39,674 nucleotides of DNA from Cellvibrionales bacterium. Its GTDB lineage: Bacteria; Pseudomonadota; Gammaproteobacteria; Pseudomonadales; UBA7434. The stretch is taken from NCBI GenBank assembly GCA_002726445.1, contig PBSZ01000091.1:1-39674 (forward strand), written 5' to 3'. Under the pieces are notes generated by a model that did not search any database, was not told the origin of the DNA, and saw nothing but the letters and a program-made list of their open reading frames with translations. Shown here one piece after another: positions 18,763 to 26,678 of this stretch; the stretch's first letter is position 1, and the number at the start of each line of letters is the position of its first letter. Made by a program: the position numbers and the translations under genes.

Positions 18763-19443
18763 TTAAGCCTCTGGAATGCCCGTTATGGCAAGCCCAGCAT
18801 GACACTTGTATTGCTTGTTAATAAAAATCAGCACCGAGGTGAGGGCTTCAACCGCCGCGGCATTTGCGATTGAACCACCGTGGTAGCCCTTCATGCCCGC
18901 CGCCTCAACAAGCTTGATCACTTCTTCTCGGGCCGCTTTTTTATTGCCGCAGACAATAACGTCACAGGTTAAGTCACTGCCCGCTTGTAAATGCACAGCA
19001 GCGACATTTTGAAATGCCGATACTACTTGAACATTTTCACCAACGATCTCCTGAGCGATTTGACCTGCTGAGCCCTGCTCTGGCAATTGGACACGCGCTA
19101 CTTTAGGTGGCACTAATGGCACCGTTACATCAATTAAAATTTTACCCTCAAGCACATCTTTAACTGACTCTAAGGTGCTGGCATGGTGGGCAAAAGGAAC
19201 CGTCATTGCAACGATATCGGCCGCACTGGCAGCCGCATGGTTATCCATTGCTTCGGCAGCAGAATCAGCAATGCCTCGCTCTTGCATCAAGCCTTGTAAG
19301 GCATCGACCGCTTGTTGCGCTTTTTCTTGGGTCCGCGAGCCAATGATGACGCGATAGCCGGCCTGTGCCCAACGACGAGCTAAACCGGTACCAAGATCAC
19401 CAGTACCGCCTAAAATGGCAACAGTGGGTAGTAAATCACTCAT
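18763..19443 (-). CDS. npdG: NADPH:coenzyme F420 oxidoreductase (Fno/NpdG)
   Basis: This enzyme exchanges hydride between NADP(H) and F420(H2). In an aerobic bacterium it most likely charges F420 from NADPH. The 226 residues have the dinucleotide-binding start VAILGGTGDLGTGLARRW (about 8-25), IIGSRTQEKA for NADP phosphate recognition, DIVAMTVPFAHH, ILIDVTVPLVPP and SAFQNVAAVHL, all typical of the archaeal and actinobacterial family. It leads the operon with Shine-Dalgarno AAGGA before ATG, and its stop touches the cofE start. Its place as first gene suggests that making and reducing F420 are controlled together. Confidence 0.94.
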   Translation of the reverse strand: MSDLLPTVAILGGTGDLGTGLARRWAQAGYRVIIGSRTQEKAQQAVDALQGLMQERGIADSAAEAMDNHAAASAADIVAMTVPFAHHASTLESVKDVLEGKILIDVTVPLVPPKVARVQLPEQGSAGQIAQEIVGENVQVVSAFQNVAAVHLQAGSDLTCDVIVCGNKKAAREEVIKLVEAAGMKGYHGGSIANAAAVEALTSVLIFINKQYKCHAGLAITGIPEA

Positions 19444-19481
19444 AGCAATTCCTTATTGTAATTGTGGATTAAATTGTCGGC

Positions 19482-19536
19482 CAACGGTCATCGTTGAACG
19501 AAGTCAATGAACCAAAACAGGTTTACGGTTATTATA
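19482..19536 (-). promoter_or_regulatory. Candidate promoter and inverted repeat upstream of npdG
   Basis: On the minus strand a perfect TATAAT (19536-19531) lies 88 bases before the npdG ATG; a matching -35 is not obvious. Between it and the gene is an inverted repeat CAACG-GTCAT-CGTTG (19482-19496), within the predicted leader. It could be an operator or an RNA hairpin for the F420 operon. The rest of the 271-base divergent spacer shows nothing else I can support. Confidence 0.35.
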
Positions 19537-19714
19537 CGCTGAAATCACCTTTAAAGATGAGTGGCAATAACCGCCACCCTAGCAAGGCATATTTCCCTTT
19601 TAAATCAAGATGCAGTTACAATAAGCGGAAATAAGCAATTAAACAATTCGCTAACATCGAGCCTAACTCGATTTTTAGCATCCGATCGGCATCACTAGTA
19701 ATGCGAATGGAATT

Positions 19715-20539
19715 ATGGCTAACAACGATAATACGCAAGACAACGCTACCAATACGAGACTTTGCTTCGATAACGCTGTGGTATTGGTGACCGGCGGCGG
19801 CAAAGGGGTGGGGCTAGGGATAAGTCTGCGCTTTCTTGAGGCAGGTGCAACTGTCTATATTTGCGGCCGATCCGCACCAGAATCGCTGCCATCGGCATCG
19901 ACTAAAGACGGCAGTAATGTCGCACAATTTATTAACGCCGATGTCCGCGATCTGGATCAGACACAAGCCATGTTCGATCAAATCAAAACCGAATCGGGTC
20001 GTTTAGATGTGTTAGTCAACAATGCTGGCGGCGCACCTCCGGCTGAAGCGGCAACGGCATCACCGCGTTTTTCAGCATCAATTATTAATCTGAATTTGCT
20101 TGCGCCGATTAACCTTGCTCAAATGGCCAATGCCATCATGCAAAATCAAGCCTGTGGCGGAAGTATTATCAATATTGCCAGTGTTAGCGTCATTCGGCCT
20201 TCTCCGGGCACGGCCGCTTATGGCGCTGCCAAGGCAGGCATGGTCAACTTTTCCTCATCAGTCGCGGTAGAATGGGCGCCAAAGGTCCGTGTTAATGCGG
20301 TTATCGCAGGTTTAGTGAGAACCGAGCAAGCGGAATTACATTACGGTGATGAAGCCGGCATCGAGGCGGTGGGGCGTACGATTCCTCTGGGTCGCATGGC
20401 GCAACCTCAGGACATTGGTGATGCCTGTTTATTTTTAGCTTCATCACTGGCAAGCTATGTATCTGGCTCAACGGTAACCGTTCATGGCGGCGGCGAAGCA
20501 CCCGCCTTTCTGTCCGCTTCTAACGCAAATAACGAGTAA
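19715..20539 (+). CDS. Short-chain dehydrogenase/reductase (classical SDR)
   Basis: The 274-residue protein has a complete classical SDR layout: cofactor motif [10 protein letters not shown] (about 26-35), acidic-region DVRDLD, NNAGG (102-106), Ser 156 and the catalytic YxxxK as Y169-K173 (YGAAK), and the closing PxxGR-like segment [19 protein letters not shown] after the second strand suggests NADP(H). The substrate cannot be told. It diverges from npdG across 271 bases and runs into dapE seven bases later. By position it is the nearest redox gene to the F420 operon, but nothing in the sequence shows use of F420. An amidated or polyketide-type reductase role is equally possible. Confidence 0.88.
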   Translation: MANNDNTQDNATNTRLCFDNAVVLVTGGGKGVGLGISLRFLEAGATVYICGRSAPESLPSASTKDGSNVAQFINADVRDLDQTQAMFDQIKTESGRLDVLVNNAGGAPPAEAATASPRFSASIINLNLLAPINLAQMANAIMQNQACGGSIINIASVSVIRPSPGTAAYGAAKAGMVNFSSSVAVEWAPKVRVNAVIAGLVRTEQAELHYGDEAGIEAVGRTIPLGRMAQPQDIGDACLFLASSLASYVSGSTVTVHGGGEAPAFLSASNANNE

Positions 20540-20546
20540 GTCACTT

Positions 20547-21686
20547 ATGTCTTCACATTCTCCAACGGTCGACCTTGCCATGCAGCTAATGGCCTGTCGC
20601 TCGGTGACACCTATCGACGATGGCTGCCAAGATATTATGATTGCTCGATTGCAAGCCATCGGCTTTAAAATTGAGCGTTTACGGTTTGATGACGTGGATA
20701 ATTTCTGGGCGGTTCATGGTGACAGTGGCGATATCCTGGCCTTTGCTGGCCATACCGATGTCGTGCCAGCTGGTGACGAAAGCCAATGGCAGTACCCACC
20801 TTATCAGCCTCGTGTCGAACAAGGCCAGTTATGCGGTCGTGGTGCTGCCGATATGAAAGGCAGCTTAGCCGCGATGGTTACCGCCACCGAGGCTTTTATT
20901 TCCGCACACCCTAATCACCCCAACCGTCTGGCTTTTTTAATCACCAGCGATGAAGAAGGAATCGCCATTAATGGCACTGTTAGGGTAATGGACTATTTAG
21001 CCGATCAAAATGAAACGATTCGTTGGTGCGTGGTAGGTGAGCCCTCTAGCACCGCATTAACCGGCGATACGATTAAAAATGGTCGTCGCGGATCACTGGG
21101 GCTGAAATTGACTATCCACGGTGTTCAAGGTCATGTCGCCTACCCCCATTTAGCGGATAATCCCATTTTTAGTTTTTCTCCCGCTCTGGCCGAGCTGAAT
21201 CAAACAGAATGGGATCGAGGCAATGATTTCTTTCCTACCACGAGCTTTCAAATTTCTAATATACAAGCCGGCACAGGGGCGACTAACGTTATCCCTGGTG
21301 ACTTACACATCATCGCTAATTTTCGCTTTTCAACTGAGCTGACAGTCGACGACATTAAACAACGGCTAACTGCCATTCTTGATCGGCATGGTTTGCAGTT
21401 TAGTATTGAATGGCACTTGAGCGGACTGCCGTTCATCACTGAGCGAGGCGAATTAATTGACGCCAGCGTGACGGCTATCGAACAAGTGACCGGCTTGCAT
21501 ACAGAGTTGAGCACCGCTGGCGGCACATCGGACGGGCGCTTCATTGCGCCAACCGGCGCCCAACTGGTGGAACTCGGCCCTGTGAACAAGACTATTCATC
21601 GAGTCAATGAACGGGTGAATGCAGCTGAACTCGACCAGTTACAGGCAATCTATGAAAAAATAATGACCGCATTACTCAGCGACTAA
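20547..21686 (+). CDS. dapE: Succinyl-diaminopimelate desuccinylase
   Basis: DapE removes succinate from N-succinyl-LL-diaminopimelate in lysine and peptidoglycan precursor synthesis. The 379 residues from ATG 20547 begin [21 protein letters not shown], matching the family start. The M20 metal-site motifs are present: [49 protein letters not shown], and GGTSDGRF near the end. A longer frame from 20484 would overlap the preceding SDR and is rejected. The start is seven bases after the SDR stop, so the two are probably cotranscribed. Confidence 0.96.
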   Translation: MSSHSPTVDLAMQLMACRSVTPIDDGCQDIMIARLQAIGFKIERLRFDDVDNFWAVHGDSGDILAFAGHTDVVPAGDESQWQYPPYQPRVEQGQLCGRGAADMKGSLAAMVTATEAFISAHPNHPNRLAFLITSDEEGIAINGTVRVMDYLADQNETIRWCVVGEPSSTALTGDTIKNGRRGSLGLKLTIHGVQGHVAYPHLADNPIFSFSPALAELNQTEWDRGNDFFPTTSFQISNIQAGTGATNVIPGDLHIIANFRFSTELTVDDIKQRLTAILDRHGLQFSIEWHLSGLPFITERGELIDASVTAIEQVTGLHTELSTAGGTSDGRFIAPTGAQLVELGPVNKTIHRVNERVNAAELDQLQAIYEKIMTALLSD

Positions 21687-21690
21687 GACC

Positions 21691-21939
21691 ATGATGCAAG
21701 CCAGCAAAAGCAAACTGGCAAGACTCTTTCGTGATGATCGACAGCGAATCACGCATTTCGCTATTAGTGGGCTTATCTTTTTTCTCAGCTATGCCCTGCT
21801 CTACTGGTGCGAAACCAATATAGCGCCATCACTGCGACAAGAGCTGATTTCACTCGCGTGTCTTGTTATTGGTGGCTTAGCGTTTTGCTGGGCGATGCTG
21901 ATGCAAATACTGTTTATTTTATCGCGAATCTTTAAATAA
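21691..21939 (+). CDS. Small two-helix membrane protein of unknown function
   Basis: The 82-residue product has a basic N-terminus, then two hydrophobic segments (about 24-43, rich in Phe/Leu with a Cys, and about 54-80). It begins four bases after dapE, at one of two adjacent ATGs (21691 or 21694), so cotranscription is likely. I do not recognise a family; small membrane proteins sit next to dapE in enteric bacteria too (ypfN), but I cannot claim homology. It ends six bases from the convergent dioxygenase beta-subunit gene. Confidence 0.65.
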   Translation: MMQASKSKLARLFRDDRQRITHFAISGLIFFLSYALLYWCETNIAPSLRQELISLACLVIGGLAFCWAMLMQILFILSRIFK

Positions 21940-21945
21940 ACGTTG

Positions 21946-22491
21946 CTAAAAAATCAAACCCAGCGTCGGCACATCAATATTAGCGTAATCCATAATAACC
22001 TCTCGATCAGCGATTTTAAAATTCCCATCAATCATTAATAATTGATCATTACGCTGGCCGCTATAGATAAAATTATCACTGCCGGGTCTAGCAAAAAATA
22101 AATGGAAGTTGCTCCGCACGCGAACACTTTCATCACTGTGGTCAAGCACCTCAACATTGCCAATAATACGACGCGTTCTAGCCGGTGGGTTGTCGGCCCA
22201 AGAGTTCATCTTATAGGCTCTGTCTACTCGGACAAAAAGGTGGGCATAACTCTCTTCACGAATCGGGCAGCCCAAACCATCGCTACCCTCAAGTTCATTA
22301 TCTATTGCAATCATAGCCTCTTCACCGCGCTGACGATTATTGACTAAGGCATTGACTCTTGCAGGCATTACATAGCGAATACTTTCACTAACGAGGGATA
22401 ACCACTGCTGATATTGACGGCCATCTAACAAGCTAGCTTCGCGGTAGTAGAACTGCTCGATCGCATATTGTCTTTCAATATCAGATATCAT
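21946..22491 (-). CDS. Aromatic-ring-hydroxylating dioxygenase, beta (small) subunit
   Basis: The 181-residue protein fits the SnoaL-like small subunit of Rieske non-heme iron oxygenases: IEQFYYREASLLDGRQYQQWL near the start, then VRVDRAYKMNSWADNPPARTRR, IGNVEVL, VRSNFHLFFARPG and IADREVIMDYANIDVPTLGL. It has a structural role in the alpha3beta3 oxygenase. Its first 11 bases overlap the end of the alpha-subunit gene, so translation is coupled. The protein is of normal length. Confidence 0.92.
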   Translation of the reverse strand: MISDIERQYAIEQFYYREASLLDGRQYQQWLSLVSESIRYVMPARVNALVNNRQRGEEAMIAIDNELEGSDGLGCPIREESYAHLFVRVDRAYKMNSWADNPPARTRRIIGNVEVLDHSDESVRVRSNFHLFFARPGSDNFIYSGQRNDQLLMIDGNFKIADREVIMDYANIDVPTLGLIF

Positions 22492-23803
22492 CAGCGCTTA
22501 CCTGTTTGGAACTGGCGATTAATTCACGGCTATCATTCACTGCTTCTAATGCAGATCGCCATCGCGAAAAGAAAGCACGGGCATAATATTCATTGGCCGT
22601 TACACTGAGCATGCCGGGAAGATCCGGGTGCGGCTTTTCCTCCCCTAAACCTAAGCCATAGAAATAAGGTTTATCGTCTGCAAAATCGATATTACTGCCT
22701 AAATACTGTTGCATCCATGCTTCTGAATCTTCTTGTTCAAGAATGCCACCCGGACCAAAAAAAGAACTGTAGTTAGTACGGAGTATTTTTTTAATCGCAT
22801 CGGGGGCATCGGCAGGCACCACTGCCCACGACCAATACTCGACTTTATTCGGCCCTCGAGGATGCGACACTTTGAACGAAGTATTCGACCATAAAAAGGA
22901 TAAATTGGGATAAACACCATAGGTTAGACCTTTCATACGCGAGCGAATGTTGCCAACCCGCTCAGCGGCTTTGGCCTGAATCTCAAACAGATACTCCTGT
23001 ATTTCAGCGCCCCCTAAAATGGCACCCATGCCTTCCATACCCCATGCCACATGTGCGTTATCAGTCCCCTCTGGCATGAGTCTAAAGGTAGCACCGTGAC
23101 CGGGCTCAGGAACAGCACTCCAACCGACTGAAAATATTTCTTCATTCGCTTCCGCTGGTATTACTGCACTGTGTAAAAACGGCCCATGATTCACATCACC
23201 TAACTGGTTCTCCATCGGCAATTTCCAGTTAGCGTTAATTGTCCAACGATGAGGCGCGCCAATAAACTCTATACCATTGTCAAAGCGTTCAAAAAAAGCA
23301 TCTAAGTAAAATCGCATATCACCGAGATAACTGTCGAGCGACTGAACTGACTCATCGAAACAACCAAAAATCATTCCACGCCACGACTCCACTCTAGGCA
23401 CAGCTTTGAGACCCAATACGGACTTGTCAGGCTTGTTGGTTAATAATTTTTCTTGGGGTATAGCCACTAAGCTGCCGTCAACACGGTAGGACCAGTTATG
23501 ATACGGGCAAAGGAAACGCTTGGTGTTGCCATGGTCAGCACGACAAACCGGTAAGCCACGATGGGAGCAGCTATTAATAGAAGCGTAAATTTTACGGTCT
23601 TCGCCGCGGGCTAAGATAATTGGCGTTTCACACATATAAGCTTGAACAAAATCACCTGGGTTTTTAATTTGACTTTCATGCCCTAAAAAAAGCCAAGCTT
23701 TAGCAAAGATACCCTTTTTCTCAAGTTCATAAACGCGCTGGTCGGTCCAAGCCTTGCGACTCACATAAGCGGCATCATCACTGACTAAATCACTTATCTT
23801 CAA
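22481..23803 (-). CDS. Aromatic-ring-hydroxylating dioxygenase, alpha (catalytic) subunit
   Basis: The 440-residue subunit has an N-terminal Rieske [2Fe-2S] site (C79-S-H81 and C99-P-Y-H102) and a catalytic domain with the bridging Asp 203, iron ligands His 206 and His 211 in GDVNHGPFLHS, and the third ligand probably Asp 359 (EQEDSEAW). The pattern is that of benzoate/toluate- and biphenyl-type oxygenases; the substrate is not predictable by eye. Translation appears to start at TTG 23803, since no ATG occurs in the next 50 codons. An SDR lies 36 bases upstream in the same direction, the arrangement of a diol dehydrogenase with its dioxygenase. No ferredoxin or reductase gene is present near by. 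Confidence 0.93.
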   Translation of the reverse strand: MKISDLVSDDAAYVSRKAWTDQRVYELEKKGIFAKAWLFLGHESQIKNPGDFVQAYMCETPIILARGEDRKIYASINSCSHRGLPVCRADHGNTKRFLCPYHNWSYRVDGSLVAIPQEKLLTNKPDKSVLGLKAVPRVESWRGMIFGCFDESVQSLDSYLGDMRFYLDAFFERFDNGIEFIGAPHRWTINANWKLPMENQLGDVNHGPFLHSAVIPAEANEEIFSVGWSAVPEPGHGATFRLMPEGTDNAHVAWGMEGMGAILGGAEIQEYLFEIQAKAAERVGNIRSRMKGLTYGVYPNLSFLWSNTSFKVSHPRGPNKVEYWSWAVVPADAPDAIKKILRTNYSSFFGPGGILEQEDSEAWMQQYLGSNIDFADDKPYFYGLGLGEEKPHPDLPGMLSVTANEYYARAFFSRWRSALEAVNDSRELIASSKQVSADDI

Positions 23804-23839
23804 GGCCAGACCCCCAGCTTAACAACACCTTTAATGTCG

Positions 23840-24718
23840 TTAGAGTTGTGGTATTTCTGCTAGGTTTAATGGCAACTCAGACTTATTATAACAATCGGCA
23901 CGGAAACTTAACGTTTCGGCGGCTTGATCAACATTGATCATGACCACAAAACGCTGCTCGCGAATACCGTCTAATAAATATTGTGCCAACTCATCTAAAT
24001 CTTGAAACTGTAATTCCATACCCGCCGCTTCAGCTGCTTGCTTAAAGTCCTCAACCGAAGGCACAGGATCATAAGGTTTTTCACGCGCCAAATCAGCAGG
24101 CCTATTTCTATCGGTGGTCCAAATACCCGTATCTAGCACACCGCCCGAGGGGTAAAACAAGCTGGCGCGGACATTGGTTTCTTCAGTAATTAACTGCGCT
24201 GCGAGGCACTCGGTAATAATCGATACAGCCGCTTTACTCGACGCGTAAACCGATTGATAAGGCAATGGTGAGATACCACCATCACCGGATGAAGTATTAA
24301 TCACATGGCACTCATCACCCGAAGCAATCATTTTAGGTACAAACGCTTGAATGCCGTGAATGACGCCCATTACATTAACACCATGCACCCACTTCCAATC
24401 ATTAATCGTGGTTTCCCAAACATTGCACGAAGGGGCAGCCACACCGGCATTATTAAATAATAAATGACAGCCACCATGATCGGCATACACTTGATCTGCT
24501 AGCGCATTAACTGAATCGGGGCTGGATACATCAGTCTGGATGCCGCTTAAGCTTGCATCATCAGCACCTAATTCAGCAATTACGCTGTCGATAGCGCTCT
24601 GCTCAACATCGGCAATCACTACCTTAGCGCCCTCGGCTAATAAAGCGCGCACTATCGCTTTTCCGATACCACTAGCACCGCCTGTCACAACCGCTACTTT
24701 ATCTTTAAACTGTTTCAT
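23840..24718 (-). CDS. Short-chain dehydrogenase next to the dioxygenase
   Basis: The 292-residue SDR has TGGASGIGKA (about 12-21), ADVEQ after the second strand (favouring NAD), NNAG (89-92), a Ser in NTSSGDGG and Y158-K162 (YASSK). The C-terminal part is longer than in a minimal SDR, with WTTDRNRP and a segment rich in acidic residues. ATG at 24718 is preferred; a GTG four codons upstream would sit on the likely Shine-Dalgarno (AGAGTGGA). It opens the operon SDR-dioxygenase alpha-beta, so it may oxidise the dihydrodiol or an alcohol on the same substrate. It could also be an independent alcohol or sterol dehydrogenase. Confidence 0.88.
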   Translation of the reverse strand: MKQFKDKVAVVTGGASGIGKAIVRALLAEGAKVVIADVEQSAIDSVIAELGADDASLSGIQTDVSSPDSVNALADQVYADHGGCHLLFNNAGVAAPSCNVWETTINDWKWVHGVNVMGVIHGIQAFVPKMIASGDECHVINTSSGDGGISPLPYQSVYASSKAAVSIITECLAAQLITEETNVRASLFYPSGGVLDTGIWTTDRNRPADLAREKPYDPVPSVEDFKQAAEAAGMELQFQDLDELAQYLLDGIREQRFVVMINVDQAAETLSFRADCYNKSELPLNLAEIPQL

Positions 24719-24748
24719 GATGAATTCCACTCTTTGTCATTATTAATA

Positions 24749-24772
24749 CATGCAGGCAGAATTTCCTGCGTG
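24749..24772. promoter_or_regulatory. Inverted repeat upstream of the SDR-dioxygenase operon
   Basis: CATGCAGG (24749-24756) pairs with CCTGCGTG (24765-24772) over eight bases around an eight-base spacer. It lies 31 bases before the SDR ATG and is not followed by a T run on the minus strand, so it is not a good terminator for rluB. Position and symmetry suggest an operator overlapping the promoter of the catabolic operon. No regulator gene is adjacent. Confidence 0.4.
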
Positions 24773-24852
24773 ATGAATACACAGGGATATGATAACTGGA
24801 CTAATGGCCCAAAAAGATTACCGATGTGAGAACAATCGTCGAGGAAACAGCC

Positions 24853-25674
24853 TTAACGACGGCTTGGCTTTTTATTTTTAGCGGGGCGGCTTTGATCGCG
24901 TGAGGCAGGATCTGATTTTTCAGGGTTTGAATCCACCGGTTCTAAGCCCGCTAAATTGGCTAGGCTCGCCACCTCGGCTGAACTTAATTCGGTATATTTT
25001 CCCGCCTTAAGTGACGAGGGGATAAAAACATTACCATAACGAACGCGTTTTAAACGACTGACTTGAAGCTCTTGAGATTCCCACAATCGTCGCACTTCAC
25101 GATTCTTGCCTTCCATCAATACGACATAAAACCAACTGTTGCTGCCGGTGGCATTTCGACCGCGCTGTATATCCGTAAAGCGGGCGATACCATCTTCAAG
25201 TAATACACCTTCACGTAAGATTTGTAAGGTCTCATCCTCAACCACACCTTTTACACGAACAGCATACTCGCGGTCGATCTGATTGGAGGGGTGCATTAAC
25301 GCATTTGCTAAAGTGCCATCGTTGGTAAATAACAGTAATCCGCTGGTGTTAATATCTAAGCGACCTACAGCAATCCAACGCTCGCCTTTTTTAGCCGGCA
25401 GTCGATCAAATACGGTTTTTCGACCCTCAGGATCAACGCGGGTCGACACCTCTCCTTCAGGTTTATTATAAATAATGACTCTTGTTTGTTCGGCTTTTGA
25501 TGACAACCTTAGACGCTTTCCGTCAAGCTCAATGACATCTCCAAGCGTGGCTTTAGCACCCAAGCTGGCAACTTCACCGTTAATTGTTAAACGACCGGCA
25601 ACGATCCAGCGCTCAATTTCTCGACGTGAACCCAAGCCTTCTGCAGCCAACACTTTTTGCAAACGTTCAGACAT
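24853..25674 (-). CDS. rluB: 23S rRNA pseudouridine synthase RluB
   Basis: RluB makes pseudouridine 2605 (E. coli numbering) in 23S rRNA. The 273 residues include an N-terminal S4 RNA-binding domain (MSERLQKVLAAEGLGSRREIE) and the RsuA-family catalytic motif GRLDINTSGLLLFTNDG, whose Asp is the nucleophile, with YNKPEGEVST before it and GKNREVRRL after it. The tail of about 35 residues is rich in Lys, Arg and Pro, as is common in the family. It follows scpB at 73 bases in the conserved scpA-scpB-rluB order. Confidence 0.95.
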   Translation of the reverse strand: MSERLQKVLAAEGLGSRREIERWIVAGRLTINGEVASLGAKATLGDVIELDGKRLRLSSKAEQTRVIIYNKPEGEVSTRVDPEGRKTVFDRLPAKKGERWIAVGRLDINTSGLLLFTNDGTLANALMHPSNQIDREYAVRVKGVVEDETLQILREGVLLEDGIARFTDIQRGRNATGSNSWFYVVLMEGKNREVRRLWESQELQVSRLKRVRYGNVFIPSSLKAGKYTELSSAEVASLANLAGLEPVDSNPEKSDPASRDQSRPAKNKKPSRR

Positions 25675-25747
25675 ATCGCTATCTTTTGTTCATATTAAGG
25701 AAGGGGTTAGCCTTGGGGCTAACACAGAGTATTGCAATCAATGACGA

Positions 25748-26632
25748 TTAAATGGCTGATTCATTCACCGCTTTCAGCTCAGTCGCTGCAAAGTCAGGCT
25801 GATCATCGTGTTGCGACTCAATCACATTATCAGCTTGATCATTATTATCGAGCAACTCATCTTCGATCCAACTTTCAAGCGCAACCGTCTCTTCAAGACT
25901 ATCACTGACTTGCTGATCGGTATCCATCAAATCATTATTCAACGACTGTGCTTCGTCGTCCAATGACTCAACTGGATTATCGCTCTCTGTCGATGCAACC
26001 GCCGCTTGTTGGTCATCACCTTCTTCAAGCGTTTCATCATTGGCAGAAGTCATCGTTTCTACCGGTAATTCAATATTTAATTCGCGGCTGATGGTATTTA
26101 AATCTCGCACCTCTGCCAAAGGTGGCAACTGATCGAGACTCTTCAGATTAAAATAATCTAAAAATTGTTTAGTGGTGGCATAAATAGTGGGTCTGCCAGG
26201 GACATCTCGATGACCTACTGATTTTATCCACTCACGCTCAAGTAAGGTTTTAATGATTTGACTACTGACAGCAACCCCTCTGATCTGTTCAATCTCTCCT
26301 CGGGTAATGGGTTGACGATAGGCGATGAGAGACATCGTTTCTAATAGTGCACGGGAGTAACGCGGGGCTCTTTCTTGCCAGAGTTTATTAACCCAACGTG
26401 ATAAATCTTGTTTAACCTGATAACGATAACCACTTGCCACCCGCTTTAATTCAAAGCCTTTGTGTTCACAATCGGCCACTAAATCTGTCAACGCTTGATC
26501 AATTAAACTGTCTTCAGGCTGTTCTAAATCATCAAATAAGGCGGTTAAATCGCGTCGCTGAAGGGGTTTATCAGCCGCCATTAAGGCGCCTTCGAAAATG
26601 CGTTTTATTAGCTCTAAATCATCTATTTTCAT
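25748..26632 (-). CDS. scpB: Segregation and condensation protein B
   Basis: ScpB is the winged-helix partner of ScpA in the SMC-type condensin complex. The core (about 1-180) has LIKRIFEGALMAADKPL, RYSRALLETMSLIAYRQPITRGEIEQIRG and RDVPGRPTIYATTKQFLDYFNLKSL, all family signatures. From about residue 185 there is a tail of over 100 residues that is very acidic and rich in Gln, Asn and Ser, probably disordered; such a tail is longer than the minimal ScpB. It lies 46 bases after scpA. Confidence 0.94.
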   Translation of the reverse strand: MKIDDLELIKRIFEGALMAADKPLQRRDLTALFDDLEQPEDSLIDQALTDLVADCEHKGFELKRVASGYRYQVKQDLSRWVNKLWQERAPRYSRALLETMSLIAYRQPITRGEIEQIRGVAVSSQIIKTLLEREWIKSVGHRDVPGRPTIYATTKQFLDYFNLKSLDQLPPLAEVRDLNTISRELNIELPVETMTSANDETLEEGDDQQAAVASTESDNPVESLDDEAQSLNNDLMDTDQQVSDSLEETVALESWIEDELLDNNDQADNVIESQHDDQPDFAATELKAVNESAI

Positions 26633-26678
26633 GGCGTTTCATTTCTCTTAATAGACTAAACTGCTGTAAAAAATATTA

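Noticed and set aside
20484-20546. Longer dapE start at 20484
   Set aside because: It would overlap the preceding SDR by 56 bases; the family N-terminus matches ATG 20547.
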